Notes: generated by a model from the letters alone, not told the origin. A DNA stretch of 13,723 nucleotides from Clostridiaceae bacterium (GCA_012522035.1 JAAYLF010000152.1:1-13723); one strand, 5' to 3'; shown: positions 6,052-13,695, numbered from the stretch's first letter. Program-made: numbers and translations.

Positions 6052-7386
6052 TTGCAGAAATTCAAATATTTTATGTACGATAAAAACAGCCTCTTAACTT
6101 ATATAAAGGATTTTAATCTGCCTTTGGGATACCAGGATGATATTTCAATACTCAAGGAGGAAGTGGATTTGGGGGATGGCTATACTTCACCAAATCGTAT
6201 GGCAATTCATCCTCTGGAGGGCTGTGATGGAAATTTTGACGGCTCTCCATCGGAACTTTCCTTGAGAAGGTATAAAAGATACGCAAGAGGCGGAGCAGGA
6301 CTTATTTGGTTTGAAGCCATTGCAATTTGTGAAGAGTCGAGGGCAAACCCAAGACAGTTGTACATAACCGAGCAAAACAAGGAAGAATTTAAAAAGTTTG
6401 TAGATGAAATAAGGAAGACACGCAGTGAAGTCAGCAGCAAAAAACAGGTATTGATAGCACAGCTTACACACTCAGGAAGATATTCAAAACCAAATGGAGT
6501 TGCTTCCCCCATATGCGCATATGACAATGTGGAATTAAGGGAAAGCTCCGGTATGCCTGAAAACGTCTTTACATATGCAACCGATGAATACCTCGACACC
6601 CTGCCCGACATGTTTGTCAAAACAGCTCTTTTGCTGAAAGAAGCAGGTTTTGACGGCGTTGATATCAAGGCATGTCACGGTTACCTTCTCGGAGAACTTC
6701 TTTCTGCATACGAAAGAGAGGGAAAATATGGAGGATTTTTTGAAAACCGAATAAAGCTTCTTGCACACTCATTCAAAAAGGTAAAAGAGGCATGCGGAGA
6801 CAACTTTATAGTCACAACAAGGTTAAATCTTTTTGATTCATACGAAAAGACGGAAACCAATCCGGGCTGGGGCGGCAGTATTAACAAGATGGATTTGACC
6901 GAACCAATAAAACTGATTGGAATACTTAAAGATATGGGCATGAAGGTTATCAATGTTACCATGGGCAATCCCTACCACAATCCCCATATCAACAGGCCAT
7001 ACAACGCCGGTGGATACACTCCACCTGAACATCCTTTGGTCAGCCTTAACAGACTCCTCGAAGGTTCAGCCCATGTCAAACAAGAATACCCTGACTTGAT
7101 TGTGGTGGGAACAGGATACAGCTGGTTCAGACAATTTGCCCCTCATATTGCTGCCTGGGAAATTGCAAACAACAGGACGGATATTATGGGAATGGGAAGG
7201 GTCGCACTAGCCTATCCCGACTTTGCAAATGACATAACAAATCACAACAGAATGTTTCCTCATAAAGTATGCCTTTCCTGCAGCCTTTGTACAAAAATCA
7301 TGCGGGCAGGAAGAGTTGCCGGCTGTCCTGTAAGAGATCAGGAAGTATATCTTCCAATATTAAGGGAGGTAAGACAAAATGGCTAA
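6052..7386 (+). CDS. NADH:flavin oxidoreductase, Old Yellow Enzyme family with Fe-S cysteines
   Basis: A 444-residue FMN enzyme of the OYE superfamily, expected to reduce an activated C=C bond (enoate or enone). It shows NRMAIHPLEG (48-57), QLTHSGR (137-143), GVDIKACHGYLLGELLS (202-218), YGGFFENRIKLL (226-237) and the phosphate-binding GMGR (380-383). Cysteines at 407, 410, 413 and 425 (CxxCxxC-x11-C) resemble the 4Fe-4S site of the 2,4-dienoyl-CoA reductase/BaiCD branch, with one spacing shorter than usual. That branch normally carries a C-terminal FAD/NAD(P)H domain of about 250 residues. Here the protein stops after the cluster, so electrons must come from another protein. The TTG start is set by a perfect AGGAGG seven bases upstream. 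It is the first gene of a compact operon and overlaps the next gene by eight bases. Confidence 0.82.
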   Translation: MQKFKYFMYDKNSLLTYIKDFNLPLGYQDDISILKEEVDLGDGYTSPNRMAIHPLEGCDGNFDGSPSELSLRRYKRYARGGAGLIWFEAIAICEESRANPRQLYITEQNKEEFKKFVDEIRKTRSEVSSKKQVLIAQLTHSGRYSKPNGVASPICAYDNVELRESSGMPENVFTYATDEYLDTLPDMFVKTALLLKEAGFDGVDIKACHGYLLGELLSAYEREGKYGGFFENRIKLLAHSFKKVKEACGDNFIVTTRLNLFDSYEKTETNPGWGGSINKMDLTEPIKLIGILKDMGMKVINVTMGNPYHNPHINRPYNAGGYTPPEHPLVSLNRLLEGSAHVKQEYPDLIVVGTGYSWFRQFAPHIAAWEIANNRTDIMGMGRVALAYPDFANDITNHNRMFPHKVCLSCSLCTKIMRAGRVAGCPVRDQEVYLPILREVRQNG

Positions 7387-8149
7387 GGTGGCTGTAGTAA
7401 CCGGGGGTACTCGAGGTATAGGATTTGGCATTGTCAAATTGCTTGTAAAAAACTCTTTTGTTGTATATGCAGTGGGAACTCGTGAAAAGGAAGACGACTA
7501 TCCTGAATTCAGCACCTTCAAAAAGAATAACAAGAACTGCAAATATATATGTGCAAACATACATAATGAAAAAGACAGGATAAATATTGTCAACACAGTC
7601 ATGCAGAATGAAAGCGGCATTGATTTGCTTGTAAACAATGCAGGGGTCGCACCAAAAGAAAGGAACGACATATTGAAAATAACCGAAGAAAGTATGGACT
7701 TTGTCCTTGGAGTAAATCTCAAAGGAACTTTCTTCCTTACACAGCTGGTGGCAAACAAAATGATAGAGCAGGTGGAAAAAGGGAAAGAGCCCGGCATGAT
7801 TGTGAATATTGGTTCAATTTCTTCTGATACCAGCAGTGTGAACCGTGGCGAATATTGCATATCAAAAGCGGGAGTATCAATGATAACCAAGCTTTTTGCC
7901 GACAGACTTGCATCATACGGAATCAATGTTTATGAGATCAGACCTGGAATTATTGAGTCTGACATGACTTCCACTGTCAAGGAAAAGTATGACGATCTAA
8001 TTTTCAACAGAGGAATCCTGCCAATCAAACGCTGGGGAAAACCTGAAGACGTAGCAAAGGCGGTTCTTGCTTTTGCTCTTGGTTTGTTTCCCTATTCAAC
8101 AGGAACAGTAGTAGATATTGATGGAGGTTTTCACATAAAAAGGCTATGA
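7379..8149 (+). CDS. SDR-family oxidoreductase (FabG-like)
   Basis: A 256-residue classical short-chain dehydrogenase/reductase, interconverting a ketone and an alcohol with NAD(P). The nucleotide-binding TGGTRGIG is at 8-15, NNAG at 86-89, Asn113 after helix 4, catalytic serine in IGSISS (about 146), and YCISK supplies Tyr159 and Lys163. TGTVVDIDGG near the end is typical. All catalytic residues are present and the length is standard. Its start codon lies within the last eight bases of the OYE gene, with GGGAGG a few bases upstream. Its TGA overlaps the next ATG, so the three proteins are probably translationally coupled. Automatic annotation would say 3-oxoacyl-ACP reductase, but the catabolic-looking context argues against fatty-acid synthesis. 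Confidence 0.85.
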   Translation: MAKVAVVTGGTRGIGFGIVKLLVKNSFVVYAVGTREKEDDYPEFSTFKKNNKNCKYICANIHNEKDRINIVNTVMQNESGIDLLVNNAGVAPKERNDILKITEESMDFVLGVNLKGTFFLTQLVANKMIEQVEKGKEPGMIVNIGSISSDTSSVNRGEYCISKAGVSMITKLFADRLASYGINVYEIRPGIIESDMTSTVKEKYDDLIFNRGILPIKRWGKPEDVAKAVLAFALGLFPYSTGTVVDIDGGFHIKRL

Positions 8150-10062
8150 TTAAGTTTGCTTCTATTACAATTCAGGATGAAACCATTCCCTGCGTTTACT
8201 GTGATGCGGTAATCGTAGGAACTGGTTGTGCGGGCTTTAATTGTGCTGACACTCTATGGAATCTTGGAGTTAAAGACATAATTGTGATCTCAGACGGTAT
8301 CAAATCCGGGACTTCAAGAAACACAGGTTCCGACAAGCAGACCTTCTACAAACTATCCCAATCAAAAGAAAAAGACTCTATTTATGACATGGCAAAGGAT
8401 TTGTTCAAGGGCGGAGGTATTCATGGAGACCACGCCCTTATTGAAGCTGCCTTGTCATTAAGAAACTTCTACAAGCTTGTCGGTCTTGGCGTCCCCTTCC
8501 CTCATGACAAATATGGAATGTATGTGGGATATCAGACTGACCACGACTCTTCCTCAAGAGCCACTTCTGCCGGCCCCCTTACATCCAAATACATGACTGA
8601 AGCTCTTGAAAGATCGGTTAAATCAAAGGGCATACCAGTGCTGGACGACATGCAGCTTGTGAAACTATTGGTAAAGGACAATGAAGCTTACGGGCTTGTG
8701 TCTCTTTCAAAAGACGGTTTCAATATTGTATTCAGTCCCAACATTGTTCTTGCTACAGGAGGTCCTGCTGGCATGTACAGGGATTCCGTTTTTCCTCCTA
8801 GCCAGGTGGGTGCAGCCGGCGTGGCCTTTGATGCAGGGTGTGACGGAGTCAACTTAACTGAGTGGCAGTACGGAATTGCTTCTACCAAGTTCAGATGGAA
8901 TTTGTCTGGTACTTATCAACAGGTGGTCCCCAGATATGTGTCAACAGATCAGGAGGGCAATGATCCTAAAGACTTTTTGTTTGAACACTTTTCCACCAGA
9001 CAAAAAGCCGTGGATGCAGTTTTTCTAAAAGGATATCAGTGGCCTTTTGATGCAAAGAAACTGGAAAACGAAGGCTCTTCGAACATAGATTTGCTGGTTT
9101 ACGAAGAAATATACAAGAAAAACAGACGAGTCTGGCTTGATTATACAACCAATATATGTGATGACTGGTTTGCAATAATTGGACCTGAAGGCAAGGAATA
9201 TTTGCAAAAATGCGGAATAACTGAAGAAGATGCAAAAATGTCTCCACTTCACCGTTTAAAAATGATTAATCCTGAAGCTTATGATTTGTACAAGAACAAC
9301 GGAATAGACCTGGAAAAGGAAAAGCTTGAGATTGCGGTCTGCGCACAGCATAACAACGGAGGACTTAAGGTAGATATTTATTGGCAGAGCAATGTTAAAG
9401 GCATCTTCCCCATTGGTGAAGCTGCTGGTATTTATGGTGTATACAGACCGGGAGGATCGGCTCTTAATTCAACACAAACAGGAAGCGTAAGATGCGCAGA
9501 ATATATAAATGCGAAGAGAAGAATAAAAGATGTGGAAGGCTACGTTAACAAGGCAATGGATGAGCTTTTGGAATCCGTAAAGGAAACCGTTATTCTTTGC
9601 AATGAATTCCTTACGCAGAAGGAAAAGTGCTTAAATGTATATGAGCTTGACATAAAGCTGAAAAAGAGGATGAGCGAAAAAGCAGGAGCCATTAGAAAGC
9701 TTGATTTGCTCTATGATGCTTTAAATGAAGCCAAGGAAGATCTTTCTATGGTGGTTGAAAAAGCAAGTGGCAGAAAAGCTGATTTAAACATGTTCTTCTA
9801 TACATATTACAATCTGATCAGCCAGATCTGCTATATCAGTGCGATGATAGCTTACATAGAAGATGGAGGAACCAGCAGAGGCTCCTACCTTGTTGTAGAC
9901 AATCAAGGTTATGAAAAGACCTATATGGACAGAGTACTTGTAACAAGTTACATAAACGGAAATGCAAAAAGCTACTGGGAGAATGTGCGCCCCATACCGG
10001 AGCATGACACCTGGTTTGAAAATGTATGGAGGGATTATCGTGAAGGGAATTTATTTGACTGA
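8146..10062 (+). CDS. FAD-dependent oxidoreductase, fumarate reductase/succinate dehydrogenase flavoprotein-like
   Basis: A 638-residue flavoprotein. The FAD-binding Rossmann start is DAVIVGTGCAGFNCAD with Gly25, Gly27 and Gly30. ATGGPAGMYR (203-212) is the second FAD contact, and CAQHNNGGLKVD (399-410) with GIFPIGEAAGIYGVYRPGG (419-437) matches the H-x-x-GG and G-E-A elements of the FrdA/SdhA/AspO/AprA superfamily. There is no signal peptide or haem domain, so it is probably a soluble cytoplasmic enzyme that reduces or dehydrogenates a ring or double bond. Its ATG overlaps the SDR stop (ATGA). Its last 23 bases overlap the next gene. It could also act as redox partner of the OYE-like protein, which lacks its own FAD domain. 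Substrate unknown. Confidence 0.8.
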   Translation: MIKFASITIQDETIPCVYCDAVIVGTGCAGFNCADTLWNLGVKDIIVISDGIKSGTSRNTGSDKQTFYKLSQSKEKDSIYDMAKDLFKGGGIHGDHALIEAALSLRNFYKLVGLGVPFPHDKYGMYVGYQTDHDSSSRATSAGPLTSKYMTEALERSVKSKGIPVLDDMQLVKLLVKDNEAYGLVSLSKDGFNIVFSPNIVLATGGPAGMYRDSVFPPSQVGAAGVAFDAGCDGVNLTEWQYGIASTKFRWNLSGTYQQVVPRYVSTDQEGNDPKDFLFEHFSTRQKAVDAVFLKGYQWPFDAKKLENEGSSNIDLLVYEEIYKKNRRVWLDYTTNICDDWFAIIGPEGKEYLQKCGITEEDAKMSPLHRLKMINPEAYDLYKNNGIDLEKEKLEIAVCAQHNNGGLKVDIYWQSNVKGIFPIGEAAGIYGVYRPGGSALNSTQTGSVRCAEYINAKRRIKDVEGYVNKAMDELLESVKETVILCNEFLTQKEKCLNVYELDIKLKKRMSEKAGAIRKLDLLYDALNEAKEDLSMVVEKASGRKADLNMFFYTYYNLISQICYISAMIAYIEDGGTSRGSYLVVDNQGYEKTYMDRVLVTSYINGNAKSYWENVRPIPEHDTWFENVWRDYREGNLFD

Positions 10063-11053
10063 AAATGCAGGCGTTATCGACAGGGTATATTCAAAAGAAA
10101 CACAGGGAAAAATAGCTGCCCTTGTTGACATGTCCGCAGGATGGGCAAACAGGGAGAAAATCCTTGCAAACAAAAAAGCTTATGCGGATGTTGATATAGT
10201 TTTTTCCACCTGGTCATGCCCTAAATTTGACAAAGAGCTTTTGGATGTTTTTAAAAATTTGAAGCTTGTTTTGTACGGAGCAGGTTCGCTAAAGAGTGTT
10301 GTCTCTGATGCCTTTTGGAATAGAGGTGTAAGAATTTGCAGTGCCTGGGGAGCAAATGCCGTACCTGTTGCCCACTTTACTGTGGCACAAGTATTATACA
10401 GTTTGAAACTGGGCTGGTATTACATGGACAGTTTCAAACGAAACAGAAAAAGAGGAATTGAAAACGATGGTGTAAAAAGGATAGTCTACGGCACATACAA
10501 AAGCACCGTAGGCATTATCTCGCTTGGCATGATAGGCAAAATGGTGGCACAGCTTCTCAAACCTTTTGACCTTGACATAGTTGCATACGACCCGTTTGTA
10601 ACCCAGGAGCAGGCAGACAAAATGGGTCTGGATGTCAGAATGTGTACTTTGGATGAAGTTTTCAGCCAAGGCGATGTGGTTTCACTGCACACTCCCCTGC
10701 TGCCTGAAACAGTGGGAATAATTGAAGGAAGACATTTTGAAATGATGAAACCTTCCTCCACATTTATAAACACTTCCAGGGGTGCAATAATAAAGGAAAA
10801 TGAAATGATTGAGGTTCTAAAAAGGCGTCCTGACTTGTATGCATGCCTGGATGTTACCCATCCTGAACCTCCAAAGGAGGATTCTCCATTGTTTGATCTT
10901 CCCAACGTGATTCTTACTCCCCATGTAGCAGGCTCTGTTGGCCGGGAATGTACTAGAATGGGAGACTACATGCTGTCAGAACTGGAAAAATTCTTAAGTG
11001 GCGACAATCTTGAATGGGAAGTTGATAAAGAAAGATTTGCAATTATGGCGTGA
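10040..11053 (+). CDS. D-isomer-specific 2-hydroxyacid dehydrogenase family protein
   Basis: A 337-residue NAD-dependent dehydrogenase of the phosphoglycerate/formate dehydrogenase family, interconverting a 2-keto and a D-2-hydroxy acid. The cofactor fold shows VGIISLGMIGKMVA (157-170) with Asp184 in AYDPF, favouring NAD. The catalytic triad is Arg247 (INTSRGAI), Glu276 (HPEPP) and His295 (LTPHVAGS). The first glycine of the usual G-x-G-x-x-G is serine (Ser161). The GTG start at 10040 is chosen because GGAGGG (10028-10033) sits six bases upstream. An upstream in-frame ATG at 9962 lies deep in the FAD gene and adds residues unlike this family. It overlaps the flavoprotein gene by 23 bases and is followed eight bases later by the TIM-barrel gene. 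Confidence 0.85.
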   Translation: MKGIYLTENAGVIDRVYSKETQGKIAALVDMSAGWANREKILANKKAYADVDIVFSTWSCPKFDKELLDVFKNLKLVLYGAGSLKSVVSDAFWNRGVRICSAWGANAVPVAHFTVAQVLYSLKLGWYYMDSFKRNRKRGIENDGVKRIVYGTYKSTVGIISLGMIGKMVAQLLKPFDLDIVAYDPFVTQEQADKMGLDVRMCTLDEVFSQGDVVSLHTPLLPETVGIIEGRHFEMMKPSSTFINTSRGAIIKENEMIEVLKRRPDLYACLDVTHPEPPKEDSPLFDLPNVILTPHVAGSVGRECTRMGDYMLSELEKFLSGDNLEWEVDKERFAIMA

Positions 11054-11061
11054 GGTGAAGA

Positions 11062-11859
11062 ATGATTAAACTTGGACTGGTTTCAGTTACTTTTAGAAAC
11101 AAGAATGTTGAGGAAGTTATAGAGATTGCAAAGAGGGCTGATTTGGAAGCCATTGAATGGGGAGGAGACATACATGTTCCTCCCAACGACTTGGAAAATG
11201 CAAAAGTTGTTGCAGAAAAGACCCAAAAGGCCGGTCTTGCATGCTGTTCCTACGGCTCATATTACAGAGTAGGAGCATATGGCGACCAATTTATGAGTTC
11301 TTTCAAACCTGTACTTGAAACAGCAAAAGCCTTGTCTGCTCAAAATATCAGGGTTTGGGCAGGTGTAAAAGGAAGCGAACTGACCGACAGCGATACAAGA
11401 AAAAGAATTGAAGAAGAATCCTTTGTTATTGTTGAAGAGGCGAAAAAGGAAGGTATGACGGTATCCTATGAATGCCACGGAGGCACACTGACGGATACTC
11501 TTTCTTCATACATGGAGCTTCTTGAAAACGTTAAGAAAATTGCAACAAGCAGCGGAAAAGACTCCAAAGCTTATGCATACTTCCAACCTTATGCATCAAT
11601 GCCAATGGAGGATGTATATGAGTATCTTGAGAAACTTAATCCTTATCTCATGAACTTGCATGTTTTCAACTGGAAGGTGATAGACGGAAGAATCCACAGA
11701 CTGCCCATGTCTTCTGGCGGGGATTATTGGATTGACATATTCAAAAAGGTTAAGAGCATGTCGGACAGAACCCATTATGCGCTAATGGAGTTCGTAAAAA
11801 ATGATTCAGACCATCAATTCTTGGAAGATGCCAAAGCTTTAAGAGACTTTCTAAACTGA
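11062..11859 (+). CDS. Sugar phosphate isomerase/epimerase-like TIM barrel (AP_endonuc_2 fold)
   Basis: A 265-residue xylose-isomerase-like TIM barrel, a group that includes inosose dehydratase, hydroxypyruvate isomerase, ketose 3-epimerases and some C-glycoside lyase subunits. Visible marks are EAIEWGGD (29-36), YECHGGTLTD (136-145, Glu137), YFQPYAS (173-179), NLHVFNW (198-204, His200) and ALMEFVKND (240-248, Glu243). The second metal ligand position, often Asp, appears to be in the QP segment, as in a subgroup with a W/F-Q-P motif. GGTGA lies a few bases before ATG 11062. It is the last gene of the operon, and its TGA begins the terminator stem. The reaction cannot be assigned; isomerisation, dehydration or bond cleavage of a sugar-like acid are all possible. 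Confidence 0.8.
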   Translation: MIKLGLVSVTFRNKNVEEVIEIAKRADLEAIEWGGDIHVPPNDLENAKVVAEKTQKAGLACCSYGSYYRVGAYGDQFMSSFKPVLETAKALSAQNIRVWAGVKGSELTDSDTRKRIEEESFVIVEEAKKEGMTVSYECHGGTLTDTLSSYMELLENVKKIATSSGKDSKAYAYFQPYASMPMEDVYEYLEKLNPYLMNLHVFNWKVIDGRIHRLPMSSGGDYWIDIFKKVKSMSDRTHYALMEFVKNDSDHQFLEDAKALRDFLN

Positions 11860-11885
11860 AACGGTGTTTCACCCGTTTCTTTTTT
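11858..11885 (+). terminator. Terminator of the redox operon, inside the opposing regulator gene
   Basis: GAAACGG (11858-11864) pairs with CCGTTTC (11873-11879). The stem can extend by two pairs with a bulged C, leaving a TTT loop, and is followed by six T. It begins within the TGA of the TIM-barrel gene and lies wholly inside the coding sequence of the convergent AraC gene, encoding its KKETGETPFQFR region. Confidence 0.8.
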
Positions 11886-12440
11886 AAAGTATCTTATGAA
11901 ATTGCTGGTGTCGTTAAAACCTACGTACATGGCAATATCGTTTATTGGCATATCAGTCTTGTACAAAAGCGATCTTGCTGCAGCTATCCTGCAAAGCATT
12001 ATGTACTTCTTAGGACTATAACCGGTCAGCTGCTTGAAATTCTGACTAAGATAGGACTGACTTATAAAGAATTGTTCTGACAAACTGTTTACAGTTATTT
12101 CTTCCGTATAATTATTATCTATGTATTCCTTGACCTTGTATATTATTGAGTCCATATCCTTCGTAGGCATTGGGAAAGCTTCAGGTTTTGCCCGGAACAA
12201 GGTAATCAGAACAAGCATGAGCAGTGAAGATGCAGTCTCGTATATGTATGGAACATTCTTGTCTTTCCTGTTCATGCTTTCCTTTGCAAGCTTGCTGAAA
12301 AAACAATCAAGCTCGTCCATTATTTCCACAACATTGACACAATGCTCAAAATTCTCTGTTCTTAAGTTAAGAATGCTTGTAAGTTCCTTGCCCATCTGTA
12401 TGTTCTGAATAAAGGATTCATCCATGTTGACTATGTATCG

Positions 12441-12443
12441 TTA
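12441..12443 (-). other. In-frame ochre codon inside the AraC-family gene
   Basis: The minus strand reads TTT CCC TAC TAA CGA TAC ATA GTC. The surrounding Pro-Tyr-x-Arg-Tyr segment is the normal end of the cupin core in this family, so the stop replaces one residue (Glu or Gln expected) and no base is lost. Confidence 0.85.
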
Positions 12444-12683
12444 GTAGGGAAAAGCTTTTACTTTTACACAGTGCATTTCAATGTTGCTGATAAAGGAGAT
12501 GGAACCTTTTTTGGCATGGTAGTCCTTTCCCTTTGCACTCAGCTCCATCTCACCCTCGGTTACAAAGACAATCTGATGCATGTTGGGATGCAAATGCTCC
12601 TTGTCAATAATGTCTTCTTCCTCTGCTTCATACGTTTCTCTATATATCGCTGTCCATTCGTACATCTTTTTCACCTCGCATAC

Positions 12684-12712
12684 ATTTTACAACAAAACGA
12701 GTGATTTATCAA
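12684..12712 (-). promoter_or_regulatory. Putative sigma-A promoter of the AraC-family gene
   Basis: On the minus strand TTGATA (12712-12707), 17 bases, then TAAAAT (12689-12684). Each hexamer is one mismatch from consensus. Only about 18 bases separate the -10 box from ATG 12665, giving a very short leader that still contains GAGGTGA. Confidence 0.5.
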
Positions 12713-12730
12713 CAAAAACTTCGTTTTTGT
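12712..12730 (-). terminator. Weak hairpin after the EEP-family gene
   Basis: GTTTTTGT and ACAAAAAC form an 8-bp AT-rich inverted repeat with a 3-base loop, nine bases beyond the EEP stop and touching the -35 of the regulator gene. It lacks a long T-run on the minus strand, so termination would be weak. It may be only an AT-rich coincidence. Confidence 0.3.
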
Positions 12731-12738
12731 CGGTTAAC

Positions 12739-13476
12739 TCACAACTCTACATCGCAAATCACCATTTTGTGGTCGGAGGCAATGATATCAGGGACATCTG
12801 CATTCAAAACTTTCAAGTCTTTTGAGACAAAAATATAGTCTATCTTTATTCTTGGTTCATCGGAGGGAAAGGTCAGTTTTGGTTCTTCAAAGTACCTTGC
12901 AGTGTCTATCATTCTCTCATGAATTGGTCTCAACTTGTCATCCTCGGGCGTCATGTTGAAATCTCCCAATAACACGCATGGTAAGTCTGTTGAGTCAATC
13001 AGTTCTGCCAGTGTGTTTACGGCATTGATTTTTTCACTGTTTGCAAGCCCGATATGAGTACCCAAAACATGTATTCTGTGTTTTCCGATATCTATTCTGC
13101 ATTTGATAACAGATCTTGATTCATAATATACATCTTCATCCTTTACAATTGGATCCGGGATGCGTACCACGCGGAATTCTCCAATGGGATACTTCGACAA
13201 AATGGCATTTCCATAGGGCAAAAGCCCACCAAACCTTATTGCCTCTCCAAACTTGTAGTATTGGAAACCTGCCTTTTTAGCCAATATTTTAGTCTGGTTT
13301 TTGTATGAAGGACAAGGACCCAAATTCCTAACCTCGTTTAGAACCACAATGTCCGGCTCCTGCGACTTTATTGCATCCGCCATCAAATCAAAGTTTATGG
13401 GATCTCCCCCATGTTCCTTTGCCATGACGTAATCCCTGCAGTGCTGAATATTAAAAGACATCAGGCGCAATACCAC
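12739..13476 (-). CDS. Endonuclease/exonuclease/phosphatase family hydrolase
   Basis: A 245-residue metal-dependent phosphodiesterase/phosphatase of the EEP (DNase I/exonuclease III-like) superfamily. The ordered catalytic motifs are all present: LMSFNIQH (Asn9), VLNEV (Glu48, metal ligand), GTHIGL (His141), LGDFNMTP (Asp172, Asn174), KIDYIFVS (Asp213) and SDHKMV (Asp235, His236). There is no signal peptide, so it should be cytoplasmic. Small stand-alone members are diverse and may act on nucleic acids, nucleotides or phospho-sugars, so the substrate cannot be assigned. GTG 13476 is chosen because TAAGGAG (13492-13486) lies nine bases upstream; TTG at 13485 or ATG at 13461 are alternatives. 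It is transcribed towards the AraC gene with a 73-base gap and its own promoter, so a functional link is not implied. Confidence 0.85.
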   Translation of the reverse strand: MVLRLMSFNIQHCRDYVMAKEHGGDPINFDLMADAIKSQEPDIVVLNEVRNLGPCPSYKNQTKILAKKAGFQYYKFGEAIRFGGLLPYGNAILSKYPIGEFRVVRIPDPIVKDEDVYYESRSVIKCRIDIGKHRIHVLGTHIGLANSEKINAVNTLAELIDSTDLPCVLLGDFNMTPEDDKLRPIHERMIDTARYFEEPKLTFPSDEPRIKIDYIFVSKDLKVLNADVPDIIASDHKMVICDVEL

Positions 13477-13513
13477 CTGCAACAACTCCTTACAATCGTT
13501 TTTTACTGGAGCA

Positions 13514-13542
13514 ATTATACATTTTCAACAAAATCATGTCAA
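13514..13542 (-). promoter_or_regulatory. Consensus sigma-A promoter of the EEP-family gene
   Basis: On the minus strand a perfect TTGACA (13542-13537) is followed after 17 bases by a perfect TATAAT (13519-13514). The predicted start is near 13507, leaving a short leader containing TAAGGAG. This is the strongest promoter match in the window and suggests constitutive expression. Confidence 0.8.
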
Positions 13543-13670
13543 ACAGTTTACGCCAGTTTCTTTAACATGCAGGTTATGATTATGCAAAACATTAATGCAT
13601 TGAATGCATTTTTATTAATTTTTATCAAACCATCTTTATTTTTTTCTTCTGATTTGATATTATGATTAGG

Positions 13671-13695
13671 GTGTCAAAAGTATAAGACTTGACAC
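13671..13695. promoter_or_regulatory. Inverted repeat GTGTCAA-N11-TTGACAC at the right edge
   Basis: GTGTCAA (13671-13677) and TTGACAC (13689-13695) are perfectly complementary with an 11-base gap. Each arm contains TTGACA in opposite orientation, so it could be an operator, a pair of divergent -35 boxes, or both. For rightward transcription a weak TTTAAC lies 17 bases beyond TTGACA. The gene it might control is outside the window. The rest of 13543-13723 is AT-rich with no supported gene. Confidence 0.4.

Larger units (their letters stand above)
11814..12665 (-). pseudogene. AraC-family transcriptional regulator, interrupted by in-frame TAA
   Basis: A 283-codon AraC-type regulator. The N-terminal cupin-like sensor includes HLHPNMHQIVFVTEGEMEL and YHAKKGSISFIS. 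The C-terminal double helix-turn-helix includes LSEQFFISQSYLSQNFKQL, then NDIAMYVGFNDTSNFIRYF and KKETGETPFQFRKS. A TAA at 12443-12441 (codon 75) falls inside the sensor, reading Phe-Pro-Tyr-TAA-Arg-Tyr-Ile-Val, where relatives commonly have P-Y-[EQ]-R-Y. ATG 12665 is preferred since GAGGTGA is six bases upstream; an in-frame GTG at 12674 overlaps that site. A restart at ATG 12425 would make a protein with the DNA-binding region but half a sensor; no ribosome binding site is obvious there. Its end overlaps the convergent TIM-barrel gene by 46 bases. It most likely controls the adjacent redox operon. Confidence 0.85.

Noticed and set aside
7379..8149. Fatty-acid synthesis FabG
   Set aside because: Sequence alone fits FabG-like SDRs, but the gene is embedded in a catabolic-looking redox operon with no other fatty-acid gene.
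9962..10039. Upstream start for the 2-hydroxyacid dehydrogenase
   Set aside because: The added residues are just another frame of the FAD gene and do not resemble the family. GTG 10040 has GGAGGG at ideal spacing.
6052..10062. A bona fide equol (daidzein reduction) cluster
   Set aside because: The enzyme families match, but the OYE protein lacks the usual C-terminal domain and the extra dehydrogenase and TIM barrel are not part of that pathway. Kept only as an analogy.
1060..12443. Reassigned genetic code (TAG and/or TAA read as an amino acid throughout)
   Set aside because: Genuine ends in the window use the same codons, for example TAG ending the HAD phosphatase and prs and TAA ending ribulokinase. 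Eight genes have no internal stop, and no suppressor tRNA gene is visible here.
12121..12704. Plus-strand open frames at 12121-12408 and 12471-12704
   Set aside because: They lie antisense to the AraC gene, which has clear family motifs, and show no recognisable domain or ribosome binding site.
13411..13665. Plus-strand open frame of 84 codons across the EEP promoter
   Set aside because: It overlaps the start and consensus promoter of the minus-strand EEP gene, has low-complexity content and no ribosome binding site.
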